DNA of 64,000 nt from Malania oleifera (GCF_029873635.1 NC_080422.1:13733936-13797935), one strand, 5' to 3'. Counted from the stretch's first letter, positions 1-12,692 are shown. Program-made: numbers and translations. Notes: a model not told the origin generated them from the letters alone.

Positions 1-1069
1 AAATCAGAGTTCATGGAACTCAATTCTTTTTTCTTTTTTCTTTTTTTTCTGGATGATTCCTTGTACACTAGTCTTTGTTTTTTATTTGCTAGCCTAGAGG
101 TGACTTCTAGTGGTGAGATAGAAATCTAGGTCTTGTAGCCTACTCAAGATGTGAAGGCTGAGCCACCCCTAGAGACAGACTTAGTTCATGGACCACTATT
201 CGAACTCAATTCCCGTTGATGGTATGAAGATAACAAATGAAGTGTAATGATTGTCTTAATTGTTCAAGAAAAGGCAGAAAAATAAAGAATGAGTAGAAGA
301 AACGATAAGAAATAAAAATGCGCGTGAAATGAAATGCTAATGTCTGCTCCACAGAAATATCACAAAAAGTCAAGGACACAACACATGTTCTCTACGTACG
401 AAGATTCTTCAACCAGTCAATGTCTCATATGTGTTCACAACAAGTTTGTGAATAAGTTGATCTAGGGTGGTCTCGGTTGGATGTGGCGAGTAGGTGAGAA
501 TATGCTAGGGTGAAGGACCCGACACCTCATAGATAGGCTAGATCCTTTCCAAATTAGTCCACTCCATATACTTAGCGTTGTTCCTTTTAATATGTGGGAT
601 GTTTGATCGCGACACTCCTCCTCACATATGATGAGTGAACCCATTTTCTTTGAGTGTTCTTGAGGGTATATCAGTTAGGCCGAGTCAAAGCGACCGTTCT
701 GTAGGTATCCACTGGCGTCCTAGGTGTACTGAGTCACACACATCAAACACACCTCGAGAGTTTACCTGTTTATACTCGAACTTATATGATTGCATTAACT
801 CTGAATGTGCCACTGATTAACTTTATGTGAGTATACTACTCTCAAATCACATATAAACGATGAAACTTACATGAGTGACGTGCTTTGGAGTCGTGTGCAT
901 TGAATATGAACAAACTTGTGTGAAATTCAGTTATGTTCTTGTATGTGAAGTGGTATAATATTGTCGCATGTGCATTGATTTCATGATTCCTGGAGTAAGT
1001 AGTTGTAGATACCACCTTGAGATTCATTCACGTCATTTGCTAGAGACTAGCAAAACGTTAGTTGGGGGG
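1..1069 (+). other. Non-coding tail upstream of a gypsy-type 3' LTR
   Basis: No convincing protein is seen here; the open frames are short and unrelated to known domains. The stretch ends in a purine run (GTTGGGGGG, about 1061-1069) placed exactly as the polypurine tract of a Ty3/gypsy element would be, directly before a TG that opens the next feature. I infer that this is the internal 3' untranslated tail of the same element. Confidence 0.4.
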
Positions 1070-1665
1070 TGTGATTACGCGTCAAAACTGCGTAATTGAG
1101 CATCTTAACCCAGACTTTACGGTTTATATTTTTAATTAAATGTCTAAAATTGTTCAATATTTTAATAAAGTGCTAAAATTATCATTCTTGAGCTTTATTG
1201 TACTATTTATGAAGTTTTGGTAATTTTTTGTCGTAGGAAAAATCTCAGAAACCAAAACCGACACCTGTTCGTATTTCATGCATAACTTTTCCGTACAAGC
1301 TCCGATCGAAACGATTCAAATTTCTGGAGAAAGAGGAAAGGATTATCTACAACTTTGTGTTTTTAGTTTTGTGAGAAACGGGCTCCAGAAGAGTCAGATT
1401 TGTGGTGAACAGAGAACAAAAAAATGAAAAAGAAAAAAAAGAAAAAATATATATTAAATGGGCTTTGATTTGACCCGGCCATACAGCCGGGTCGGGTCTA
1501 GCGATTAGGTCTTAGGGCTGTGTTTCCCCTCTCTCCTTTTTATTCTTTTTTTTTCTTTTCTCTTCCCTGTTGGGCGCTGCCCCAGCCGCATCCTTCTCTT
1601 CTTTTTCTTGTTCTTCTTCTTCTTCTTCTTGCTTCTCTCCTCTTCGCATCTTTCCCCTGCCCTCT

Positions 1666-1744
<79 letters not shown>

Positions 1745-3114
1745 TCAGCTCTGTTTTCCCTTATCCCCTTGCTGCTGCACCTCCAGAAACACCAGTCCCA
1801 GCCTCTCCTCTTCCCTGCTGCACAGCTCCGGCCACCCTGCAACTCTCTAGATCTGCAGCAGCTTCTCCACAGCAGGCCAGCCCTGTTCCAACAACAAGAG
1901 CAGCAGCTCCAGCCGATTTCCTCTGCTGTGCTCCACTCCAGACTCCCTCCAGCCTCTGGAACTTCTCCGGCTAGCCATTCCAGCAGACCCAAGCAGAGTA
2001 CAGCAGCTCCAGCAACCCGAGCAGAGCACAACAACCTCCTGCACAACCACAACAGACCCGAGCACTCTTCCAGGCTCCTCTATTCTCTTTCTCTATCTCT
2101 TTTTTTTTTTTTTCCTATCTCTTTCTTTTATTTATTTACTTTTTTTGTATTGAAAGTTGGACACGGATAAATTAGTATTAAGGTTTATTTTAGATTTTAA
2201 ATAATTGTTAAGTTGTTTTTGCCTTTGGAAAATTAAATTAGTTGTGATTTTTTTGTTCAAGATTTATTCTTATTTTTTTGTTGAAACTCAATTTAGATTA
2301 GGTTTGGTTTTATCAAAGTTTGTATTTTTCTTATGGTCTTTCGTTTTATTGATGCAATAAGCCACTATGGAATTAATTTAACCCGAAAAGTGTGTATTGT
2401 AAGCATGAGTGGCTAAGTTCGATAACTCGGATTGTGGGTCAAAGTCGTTTGCTTTCCATGGTTTGTTAGTTTCCCTAAAATATTATTGTTAAACTTTTAT
2501 TTGGTTGAAACCGAAAATTTAAGGCATTGTTGATAAATTGCTGGCTCTTATTTCTTGTTTTGTTGTTGACGTTAGGCACATCAAAACCTTGATTTAATCT
2601 AGAATTTTAATCAACTTATTTTTACATAAAATTCGGTTGATGCTTAATGAGAGTTTATATTTTCTTCCATTTGGATGTGGCAAATTTACTCGAGCTTAGT
2701 AATAAAATTTCATCTTATTAATGCCTTGATTGGATTAATAAGAAAAGGAGTAAGGCCTAGGGAATTAGTAAACGATGGAAGTAAGCAGACATTGAACCCG
2801 TAACCCGAGTATTTGGTAAAATTGTTTCAGTTAATCTGTTTAGTTTTGGTTGCATTATTAGATTTACATTTTTGGAAAATTGATAAAATTTTAGTTTCAT
2901 TTTGATAGTTTACTCAAGCTTCTCTCACTTTGTTTACTGTTTTCAAAATCGTAAAAGACCAAAAAGATTTTCAAACCTCATTTTTCAACAACAGGATTTC
3001 ACTAAACTTGTATAAATATTTTGATACTCAGTGGTCCCTGTGGAATACGATCCTGGACTCATCCTTGATACAACTTGACACTTCTGCACTTGGAAGCACA
3101 ACTCAGAACGAGTC
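1070..3114 (+). mobile_element. LTR of a Tat/Athila-like Ty3/gypsy element
   Basis: The segment starts TGTGATTACGCG straight after a polypurine tract and ends in ...GAGTCA about 2.05 kb later. The last 120 bases contain GTGGTCCCTGTGGAATACGA, a phrase typical of the 3' end of Tat/Athila-class LTRs. A leader-like (CT)n block lies in the middle. The 216-residue frame at 1520-2170 is the translation of this CT-rich leader and is not a gene. Family and start are fairly secure; the exact 3' edge is approximate. Confidence 0.55.
1669..1741. repeat. (CT)n microsatellite
   Basis: About 73 bases of uninterrupted CT dinucleotide inside a CT-rich LTR leader. Confidence 0.95.
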
Positions 3115-3415
3115 ACTAGAATAGTTGCCCAAAAAATCAGCCCTACTTATGAATAAGTGTGAGAAATTGTCTAACTAAAGGGTTGATTCCTTGTACATAG
3201 ATGAACTAATCCATGCTAGGGTTTACAAATATGCAAACTAATGCATAAATAGGCTACCTACAACATAGTTCCTACATTTATTATATTAATTTTTTTTTCT
3301 TGTTATCTTAAAAGGGATATCCTAATTATGACTTGAGACTTCGAACTTTCATGTTAAAGGTCTTAACTAATAGTATGAATATTTTGTTATTGACTATGAA
3401 TGTTTGATTTGCTAG
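3115..3415. other. Intergenic stretch, nothing recognised
   Basis: AT-rich sequence between the LTR and the PP2C exon. Its last 20 bases serve as a polypyrimidine/AG splice acceptor for the next feature. Confidence 0.4.
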
Positions 3416-3479
3416 CATGCTGCATATCCTGATCTGAATGCTTCCATTTTATTCTTTGGAGTTTATGATGGACATGGAG
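3416..3479 (+). pseudogene. Orphan exon of a PP2C protein phosphatase
   Basis: One exon-sized piece translates to HAAYPDLNASILFFGVYDGH followed by GG. This is the first metal-binding block of plant type 2C protein phosphatases, whose signature is FFGVYDGHGG; the Asp of DGHGG binds the catalytic metal. It is preceded by a ...TTTGCTAG acceptor and followed by a GTAAGA donor, so splice signals survive. No other PP2C exon is visible within several kilobases on either side; the next 450 bases form a long inverted repeat. I read it as a gene fragment, perhaps captured by the neighbouring DNA transposon, rather than a working gene. The family call is strong; status as a fragment is inferred. Confidence 0.7.
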
Positions 3480-3511
3480 GTAAGAATCGGGAGGTTCAGG
3501 TACTCTTATAG

Positions 3512-3926
3512 TGGAGTGGATCATGGTGGCTGCATCAATGATTCTTTATCTAGTTTACGCGGAGTTTCAAAATTGATTTGAAATGCGATAAGTCTGCCCA
3601 TGTAGACAAAATGAATTGTAGTCTTTCATCTGATAGGTTGTCGCTTATAGTTAAGGTATGATTTAAATATTAGTTTTATTTCGCATGAATCTTGATGCCC
3701 TTCTCGCAGTCATTAATATTGCATCCACAAGAAGGGCATCAAGATTCAAGAGAAATAAAATTAATATTTAAATCATACCTTAACTATAAGCGACAACATA
3801 TCAGATGAAAGGCTAAAATTCTTTTTATCTACACAGGCAGGCTTATCGCATTTCAAATCAATTTTGAAAAGAAACTCTAGGTAAACTAGATAAAGAATCG
3901 TTGATGCAGCCACCACCATCCACATC
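3512..3926. repeat. Long near-perfect inverted repeat (hairpin)
   Basis: The left arm (about 3512-3707) reads as the reverse complement of the right arm (about 3731-3926), with a spacer of only about 20 bases. Landmarks pair throughout: GTGGCTGCATCAAYGATTC with its complement near 3900, TGTCGCTTATAGTTAAGG with CCTTAACTATAAGCGACA, and CTTGATGCCCTTCT with AGAAGGGCATCAAG at the tip. By eye the arms agree at roughly 90 percent. A transcript would fold into a stem of about 195 base pairs. Confidence 0.85.
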
Positions 3927-4164
3927 CTCATCGTCCTTCTCTGTCATCCGAGACCTCAGTGTCCTTCATCACCCTCCATGACCTCCTCGTCTGCTCCATC
4001 ACCATCAAGGTCGAGGATTCTGAAGTTGGGCCCTAGATTACAGATTGAGCCTTATTGTTCGAGAACTTCACCCTCGAGGATGACACTGCAGCAAGCCATA
4101 GCTGCCCATGCTGCCATGGTCTCTCACTGTCGAAGCTCGCATCACCATCACTACTAATTGTCCA
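3927..4164. other. Unidentified GC-richer stretch
   Basis: This block differs in composition from the AT-rich DNA around it and looks exon-like, but no frame stays open and no domain is recognised. It may be another captured gene piece next to the PP2C exon. Confidence 0.25.
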
Positions 4165-4375
4165 ATTTAAATTTGAATTTATATAATATATTTGTATTTG
4201 AATTTGAATTTGTATAAGATATTTGTATTTTTATTTAAATTTGAATTTGAATTTTGAATTTGTATAATGTATTTGTATTTAAATTTGAATTTGTATAATA
4301 TATTTGTATTTGAATTTAAATTTGAATAATATATTTGTATTTTTATTTAAATTTGAATTTAAATTTTGAATAATT
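4165..4375. repeat. AT-rich imperfect tandem repeat
   Basis: Variants of ATTTGAATTTGTATAATATA repeat several times with irregular spacing and no coding potential. Confidence 0.7.
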
Positions 4376-4479
4376 TATGAATTTTTTAGCATTTATGGTT
4401 TAATGTTACGTATACGAAAAATGTAATTATAGATTTTTATAGAAATTAATAATTGGAAAAAAATTAATTTAAAATTATT

Positions 4480-5052
4480 AGTGATAATTTTAAAACCGTC
4501 ACTACTAATTGTCCAATTTAAGTATTAGTGAAGGTTTCAAAACCGTCACTAATAATTGTTTTTTTTTTAAAAGAGTTTTAGTGAAGGTTTTCAAACCGTC
4601 ACTAATAACCGTCACTAATAATATAGTATTAGTGACGGTTTGAAAACCGTCACTAATAGTTGCCTGTGAGCAATAGTGAAGATTTTCAAACCGTCACTAA
4701 TAATAGAGCATTAGTGACGATTTTCAAACCGTCACTAATAATATAGCATTAGTGACGAATTTAAAACCGTCACTAATACTATGGCTTTAGTGACGATTTT
4801 GATGGAGCTGGTGTAGAATTTATAGTGACGGACTTAGGTGTTTTAGTGACAGTTTAAAACCGTCACTAATACTCTATTATTAGTGACGATTTCAAAAATT
4901 CGTCACTAATAAGTATTAGTAATTACAAATATAGGGACTAGTTCAAAACTGTCACTAATACTCATAAAACCATCACTAATACTATTAGTGACGATTTTGT
5001 GATTATTAGTGATAGTTTTGAATCGTCACTAATAACCTTATTTTTTGTAGTG
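4480..5052 (+). mobile_element. CACTA transposon end with subterminal palindromes
   Basis: The stretch contains many copies of palindromes such as TTAGTGACGGTTT and its complement AAACCGTCACTAATA, the typical subterminal repeat structure of plant CACTA (En/Spm) transposons. It closes with AACCTTATTTTTTGTAGTG (ending 5052), the reverse complement of a CACTACAAAAAATAAGG terminal inverted repeat. The opposite CACTA end was not found nearby, so the element is truncated or its other end has diverged. No transposase is present, so it can only have been moved by a transposase encoded elsewhere. Confidence 0.75.
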
Positions 5053-5231
5053 ACAATTAAAATTATAAGAGACAATGTTGTTTGATATATTCTAATGAGG
5101 CATTGAACAGTAACACAAGAAACAAAATTCATATAAACAAACAAATTCATCTGAAAATCTTTTGAGAGTCCAATGCCTGAAATGAGATATGGGATTGAGA
5201 AAAATGAAAACGATTTCTAGGTAACAAAACT

Positions 5232-5771
<540 letters not shown>

Positions 5772-6066
5772 TTTTGTTGGTTCACTGAATAGCTATTCCT
5801 ACGAATAGGACGGAATACAAGAAGATATCTAGGAATAGAGATAATAGCCATTTCAGATTTATTCATCATTCTTCCACTCAACATGGAATATGGAAGGTAT
5901 ATCTATGATGAAATTATAGTCATTCCTTGTCTACTCTTTACTATGATTGATAAGAAATTATAAATTTTCACTTGTGCATTATAATACATTTTTAATGCAA
6001 ATTATCAAGTTCTTCTATTACAACTATCTTTATTCCTAGGAATAAGCATTCTACAAACTAAAGATA
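5772..6066. mobile_element. MITE-like element (about 295 bp)
   Basis: Both ends carry an imperfect inverted repeat: left GAATAGCTATTCCTACGAAT, right (reverse-complemented) GAATGCTTATTCCTAGGAAT. The interior is AT-rich and non-coding. The end sequence, with its ATTCCTAGGAAT core, is a common plant MITE pattern. Target-site duplication was not resolved. Confidence 0.5.
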
Positions 6067-6349
6067 GTCCAAGGGATTTATAGTATTCACTCAACAGCTG
6101 TAAAGCCACTAGATCATGGCAATTTTTTTTTTTTTTGCTCAGACATGTTAAATGTTTTTACTCATCCTTTCAAAAATATTTTAACATTAAACTAAGCCTA
6201 TCTTTTTTTTTTTTTTGTTTGGAAAAATTTTAATGCAATTTCGGCAGCATGTCGTCTGTAAATTAGACGTTTTCCCATAAAACCTGCACCTGATAGGTTC
6301 AAATAGATCATTTATAAGAAGTTGAAGGCACACGAGAACTTCTGAGATA

Positions 6350-6541
6350 GTAAAAATAATTATGGTAAAGTAACAATAATAATAATACTTATATTGCTAA
6401 TAATAATAATAATAATAATAAAAATAACAACAATATATTAATGACAATAATAGTAATGTACTAATAATAATAAACAGAAATAGTAAAAATAATTATGGTA
6501 AAGTAACAATAATAATAATGATGATGATAATAAAAATATTA

Positions 6542-6586
<45 letters not shown>

Positions 6587-6607
6587 GTAATAATAATAAT
6601 ATATGAA

Positions 6608-6640
<33 letters not shown>

Positions 6641-6721
6641 GTAATAATAATATATGAAAATAATAATAATAATAATATAGTAATGATAATTTTTGGCCCG
6701 AGTAAAAATAGGGTGTCTACA
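6350..6721 (-). mobile_element. 5' end of a Tat-type LTR with (AAT)n
   Basis: Read on the minus strand the segment opens TGTAGACACCCTATTTTTAC and runs into a long interrupted (ATT)n array. The same opening occurs at 12414 (minus), 12693 (plus, diverged) and 31912 (minus), so this is one LTR family. Only the first few hundred bases are recognisable here. The short asparagine-rich frames in it are translated microsatellite. Confidence 0.5.
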
Positions 6722-6892
6722 AAATCTGAAGCTCTCCAGCTATTCTTTTATATCATCAAAATCCCTTCTCAAAATTCTCAATAAACAATTTATTTACTCT
6801 TCCTCGATCTCAGTTTCTAACTCTGTGTGTTTGTGTCCTTTTACCTTTCTAGATCTCAGTTCGGTCAACTTTACTAGAATGTTTGTAGAGAA

Positions 6893-6946
6893 AAACCGTC
6901 ACTAGTCATCTAATATTAGTGACGGTTTTAGAGTGCTTCTTGATGC
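6893..6946. mobile_element. CACTA subterminal fragment
   Basis: Short remnant with AACCGTCACTAGTC and ATATTAGTGACGGTTTT, the same palindromic motif as at 4480-5052. The solo LTR that follows is inserted just after it. Confidence 0.55.
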
Positions 6947-6951
6947 GACTA

Positions 6952-7132
6952 TGTAAAAACCCCAAAAAGAGATATAAAATATTAGTAGAATGATTTCAAA
7001 AAAAAATTTAAAATTAAAATTAAAAAAATTATTAATTAATTAATTAATTAAACGAATTTAAAAAAAAATAATAATAATTAAAATTAATTTTTATTTTATT
7101 AATAAAATATACTATTATTAATATTAATTAAA

Positions 7133-7163
<31 letters not shown>

Positions 7164-9707
7164 AACAATCATTCCTGAAGCTTACTGAAACTTCATTATG
7201 ATTTTGGAAATCTAGAAGCCGCCCCCCATCTTCTTCTCCTTCTTCTTTCTTTATTTTATTTTATTTTCTTTTCTTTTAACTTGCAGCTCTACAAGTTTTC
7301 TCTCTCTCCTCACGTTCTTTCTCCCTCTCTCCTTGATTTCGTGACGGATTTTCGCCCAATCGAAAATTCAAAGATACCGCTGGACTCCATTCGCTGCTGC
7401 CGTCATTTCTATTGGAGCGGATCGGTGGTAGGAGCGGCGTAGGTGTATTCCCTAGGGTAAGCCATTTTTCCCTTTGTCTTTAATTTCTTACAAAATATAA
7501 GCTCAATCGACGAACGAATACCACCACGAGAATCTAGGGATGATTCTCTACAAGTCTAGCGGGACGGAATTCTCGAGGGGGTGTCGGGCCAAAATCCCAA
7601 ATTTGGGGTACTTATTAAGGGGCTTATTTTTAATTAATTAGCATTAATTTAGAAATGCTAAAATATTGAGCATCTGGGACTAAAGTGGGATTTCTGGAAT
7701 TTAGGGACCGAGTGAGTGCCGCAAGTGTAATTTTGGGATTGCAAGCAAAATTCATAAAATTAAGTGGGGGTGTTAAATAATAGTTTAAATATTAATTTGA
7801 GGTATATGGAACCTAGGAAAGGTTAGATGAGTATTATTTTGGAGAAATATATTAATTAATCTGGGAAAAATGTAAATTGCAGGAGTTAAATTTCGAGTGC
7901 CAAGGGCGTGAGATTTTGGGATTCTAGCGAGACTCTCAGTAAGTCAGGTAAGGGGAATAAATTATAACAGTTTTTTTTTTATAAAAATTATGGATTGAGA
8001 AATATGTGTTATTTTACCTGAAATTTATTATGATATAAATATCAAATGAAATTTATGTGGCATGTGATTTATATTAAGAAATGTCTAAACTGAGTTAAAT
8101 GATTTACCCTGTGAAATATGTGATATTGAAATGTGTTTTGATATGAGAATTGAAATGTGGGAAATGATGAAAGTAAAATGTGTAAGAAATGTATTTTCTA
8201 AGAAAATGAAGAAAGGTGAAATATGGAAATGTGTTTTGAGAAATATTGAGTAATTGTGAAATAATATATGTATATGATAGTATAAGATGAGATGAATTAT
8301 GAACTGAGAAAATATCATTTAAATGATGAAATGTGTTGAGAATACTGATATTGAAATGTGAGTATGTGAAATGAAAATATTGTAATGTTAATTCTGCAAT
8401 ATGAAAATGAGAAATGTGAAAATTCGTGAAATATGAATGATAAAATGTCAATACCGCATAATGATTACGGGTATGTGGTAGTAAACCCTATTGGATGGTT
8501 ATGATATTGAGCACGGTACTGTAGCTAGTGGTGTTAGTGCAACCACACGGACTCTTGGAGCATGTGGCGTGACAGTCGACTGTGCCATTTTGTAGGGTTG
8601 TTGGGCCTCCTGAGTCCGGATCAGGGTTATAGGTCGGCCAGTCATACTACAGACACGATATGTGATATGATATTTGATCTAATCGAGTCGGCCAACCGCG
8701 GTTAGATCCAGCCTTTGGGTCACACAACCTTGACCATGGGGGGAAGCATGACGTGTATAGAAAGATCCTTAGGGTGGCCATGAGTTACAGACGCGATGTT
8801 GGTATTTGAAACCGAGGATACTCATGAGCCGGAAAGTAAAGTGGAAATGAAAAGTGAAATAATGATAAAATTGACTAAAATGAGAAATGAAAGAAAGAAT
8901 GGAAATTGAGAAATAAAGAATGATAAGATTGAGAAATGGAACAGTGTGAGTTAATAATATAAATAATTAAGGCGAAGTGAAACTCTCCGCCTAAGGGCTT
9001 ACTGAGTAAGGTGAGTGCCCTGAAGGGTATCAGATGTGGCCATACCGGACTGCATAACGTGTTAGGGCAGAGGGAAGCTACCTATATGGGCGAGTAATCT
9101 TCCCTATTCTCAGGAACTTCGCGGGTAAATATGTGTTGGAAATCATTGAATTTGATAAATGATTTTAAAGCTTATAAAAGTTTGTTTTGTATATCTATAT
9201 GATTATGTGTATATGAATATCAGTGTATTTTCTCAGATAAAATGGTGATTTGAAAAGTAAAGTGTATTATAATTCTACTCATATGGTCACACACTGTGAA
9301 TAATTTATTCCTTTTTACTAAGATGTGTCTTACCCAAATTATCTAAATTTTTCAGGGGACAAAGATAGGCCAGATGATAGAGCTCCGTGATCATAGGGAG
9401 TTGGGACCCTGAGATACAAGCTGAGTTTGGATTAGGGAGGTGTGATTTCCTAGGGTTGTATTATTTTTGGGTATGAGATAGTATTGTGTATTTATGTACG
9501 TTGATACTCTGGGTAGTGTATTCTGACTGATGTGTATATACTGTCTTCCGCTGTTAGGTTGTATAATAAAATATTTTTTACCCGGTACCCAATGCGGGTC
9601 GGGTCGTGTGAATGATAGTAGGATTGTTGACGTGGCCGATTAGTGGATTTATAACGTGATTATTTATTTATTATTAAAAAAAATTGTATGAAAATCGGGG
9701 CGTCACA
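6952..9707 (+). mobile_element. Solo LTR, Ty3/gypsy (Tekay-like), 2.76 kb
   Basis: The segment runs from TGTAAAAACCCC to ATCGGGGCGTCACA and is flanked by the 5-bp duplication GACTA (6947-6951 and 9708-9712), so both ends are firm. It contains no gag-pol. Internal marks shared with the LTRs at 21898 and 28545 include a leader phrase GATTCTCTACAA and a late block with TGTGTCTTACCC and a CAGGGGACA-like motif, typical of large Tekay/Del-type chromovirus LTRs. The frames inside are short and not genes. It is the product of recombination between the two LTRs of one element. Confidence 0.85.
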
Positions 9708-9712
9708 GACTA

Positions 9713-10854
9713 GGTCATGACAACTGTTTTCACCCTTTTCAGGTGGAACCATGGGTACTAATTTTGATTTCACATTAATTTCACTTGCATCACTGGGTTA
9801 ACGTTGAACCTCCGTATCTGGAGGAAAATCGTCCTCCTCAGTGCTCCATTCACTTACCATCTCTACCTTGATCTTGAAAGGTCCTTCACTAGGATTGCTA
9901 GGATTCCTCAATGCAGAGGAATCGCAACCTTCCCTGTGCATTCTTGCTTGATCAGATGGTAAAGTCCTAGGATTACTCATCTTCATAAACACATACTTCA
10001 TTACAATTTTCTCAATTCAACATATAATTCTTCCACCAGTTGTAATAATATTAGTAATAATAGGCATACCTAAATAATACAATATCTGCCTTAATATTAA
10101 CATGCGATTAATGATGATATATACCTTATGAAAATAATTAATGAAAGTAAAGCAACAAATCAATCTCACAATTAACATGTAAACTATACAATATGGAAAC
10201 AAATCAATTCTAGAATTAGTATATAGATATGCAAAGATAAGTATGATAACAAATTAACCTTAACATTAATATGAAATAATATACAACGCGATTAATAATA
10301 ATAATTATAGTATGTTAATAATATTCAAAATTAACTGATCAAGAACCCTACTTAAATGTAAATAATAGATATGAATAATATAACAACAATAAGACAAACC
10401 TAATGATGTGAATACAATAAATTAAAAACCCTAAATATATTACCAGTACAATGACAATAAATCTAAAACCCATACATGCAATGAACATGATAAAAAACTT
10501 AAACTTACACAATAACAATAATCTATACAATAAACCGGAATTTACAATCGTAAATAATAATGTATGACCAAAATATTAAATATAAACACCTTAAGTATTA
10601 GAATAACACAATAAATCAAAACATGAAGAACAATACCCTAAAATTCATGACAACATAAAAATAATCTGAAAAAAGAAAACCTAAATAAACATAAGCAATT
10701 AATATGCACAAAACGACAATAAATCATATGTAAATAATAAACAAATATATAAACCAATGATGTGCCAACTAAGTACGTGTGTGCGTTGTGTAGTGTGTGT
10801 TTACTGTCTGTGGGTGTGTTCACTGGTCGTGGGCTCCGTGAGTGTGCGTGTGTG
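9713..10854. other. AT-rich region with one small unidentified frame
   Basis: A 67-codon minus-strand frame (9798-10001) with an acidic end (STEEDDFPPDTE) stands out from the surrounding AT-rich DNA, but I recognise no family and see no splice or start context to support it. The rest, to about 10750, is AT-rich and empty. Confidence 0.25.
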
Positions 10855-10975
10855 TGAGTGTGTGCTCTGTTGTGTGTTCTGCTCTATGTAAAAGTGTGTG
10901 CTTTGGTGTGTGTTGGTGTGTGTTCTGCTGTGAGTAAAAGTGTGTGCTTTGGTGTGTGTTCTGCTATGTGTGCAG
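10855..10975. repeat. GT-rich tandem repeat
   Basis: About three imperfect units of a roughly 45-base segment containing GTGTGTTCTGCT and AAAAGTGTGTGCTTTGGTG. Confidence 0.7.
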
Positions 10976-11752
10976 GGGGATCTCGCAGGGAGCAGGAGCT
11001 GGTGTGGCAGCGATGACGACGGCGAGAGTTAGGGGGCGACGGCGAAGGCAAGGACGGTGACGGAGCTCCTGAGTTGCTGTGCGTGGCCGGAAGCTGGCGT
11101 GATGGTGGCGGCAATGGTGTCGAGAGTCAACGGCGTGGCTGTGCCGTGAAGCCGTATGACTGCTGCCCTGCATGAAAGGTAAAGAGTTAGAGAACGGACA
11201 GAGATATGAGGGGAGTGATGCAGTGTGCGTCGAATGTGTTGCCGTTTGCCGGAGAAGATGGCCGTGAAGTGGTGTGGCAATGGGGGACGACGAAGAAGAC
11301 CGGCCGGAGGATTGCCGAAGGAGCTGGATCTCGGCTGTGGCGGTTGTTGCAGCAGGGTGGTCGGGACCTGATCTGGTCTGGTCCTAGGATGAAGTGGCTG
11401 GAGTTGTAGAGGATGGCCGGAGGAGCTGTGGAGGCTGGCCGAGGAAGATGGTGGTCTGTGGAGGCTGGAGTAGAGATGATGATGGTGTCTGTGGACGAGG
11501 GAAGAAGAAGAAGACGAAGAAGAAGAAGCAGCCGAGAAGATGGAAAGAAATTTTTTTATTTTTATTTTTATTTTTTGCTTTTCTTGGGCGCTGCGCCCCC
11601 CGTTTGCTATGCGCTGCCTCCCTCCTTTTAAAAAAAAATTTGGAAAACCTTAACTCCTCTCATTTTCCTTTTTTTTTTTTTTTTAATTTTTTAATTTTTC
11701 TTCTTTATACCTTTATGGTAATAAAATATATGGGAATACTAATAATACTAAA

Positions 11753-11796
<44 letters not shown>

Positions 11797-11953
11797 CAGA
11801 TTTGGAAATAATAATAATACTAATAAAAATAGCAAAAATAATTATAGTAATAATAAGAATGATAAAAAAAATAATGAAAATAGTAATAATAAAGTAACAA
11901 TAAAATAATAATAACAATGAAAATACTAAAAATAATAATTACAATAATAATAA

Positions 11954-11993
<40 letters not shown>

Positions 11994-12063
11994 GTGGTAA
12001 TAATAAGAATAATACTAAAAATGATAATAGTGAAATAGTAATAATAATAATAATTATATTTAC

Positions 12064-12116
<53 letters not shown>

Positions 12117-12190
12117 GTGGTAATAATAAGAATAATACTAAAAATGATAATAGTAAATAGTAATAATAATAATTATATTTACAGTTAAAG

Positions 12191-12240
<50 letters not shown>

Positions 12241-12414
12241 TGTGGTAATAATAAGAATAATACTAAAAATAATAATAATAATAGTAATAATAATAACAAT
12301 AATAATAATAAAAGAGTAATAAATAGTGATAATAGTAATAATAATAAAATAATAAAAATAATGGTAATATCAATAATCATAAAAATTTTGTTATATTGGG
12401 TCTGAGAAAAAATA
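10976..12414 (-). mobile_element. Tat-type LTR, minus orientation
   Basis: Read on the minus strand it opens TGTAGACACCCTATTTTTTC at 12414 and passes through a long (ATT)n compound repeat (to about 11757), a TTTTAAAAGG TATA-like box (about 11627), then GC-rich leader DNA. The left end is not resolved. Glycine- and arginine-rich frames in the leader (11029-11631) lack known domains and are not called as genes. Confidence 0.5.
11757..12370. repeat. Compound (AAT)n array with 120-bp higher-order unit
   Basis: Runs of AAT are separated by a repeated non-AAT block beginning GGTGGTAATAATAAGAATAA and ending near TATATTTACAGTTAA. The block recurs near 11993, 12115 and 12241, giving a period of about 122-126 bases. 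This is a minisatellite built on a microsatellite. Confidence 0.8.
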
Positions 12415-12692
12415 GGGTGTCTACACTATTCTAAGCAATAAATAGAATGAGCTACATAATTTTTTTCATCTAAATTTATTTATTTGTCATTGTGTTTGAA
12501 TTAGTTTTATTCGTAATTGGTCTGAGTCTACCAAAGAAGAATTGTCCTGACATTTGCATAATGTGCTGTGTGTGGTGTCCTCATTCCACTGTTCATTAGG
12601 TTGATGAAATACTATCAAGACTCAAGCAACCTTCAGACATAAGAAACCTTTACCTAACAATATTATACTTAAAAAAAATTTTCAAAACTAAT
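12415..12692. other. Spacer between two divergent LTRs
   Basis: About 280 bases of AT-rich DNA between the minus LTR opening at 12414 and the plus LTR opening at 12693. No gene is seen. Confidence 0.4.

Noticed and set aside
1520-2170. 216-codon plus-strand frame (and the 170-codon minus frame overlapping it)
   Set aside because: Translation of a CT-rich LTR leader with a (CT)n core: low complexity, Ser/Leu or Arg/Glu repeats, no domain.
4500-5050. Regular palindromes as a CRISPR-like array
   Set aside because: Spacing and spacers are irregular, the units are palindromic CACTA subterminal repeats, and the genome is a plant.
6518-6784. Asparagine-rich frame
   Set aside because: Translated (AAT)n microsatellite.
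11029-11759. GC-rich overlapping frames on both strands
   Set aside because: Leader of a Tat-type LTR; composition-driven frames without recognisable domains.
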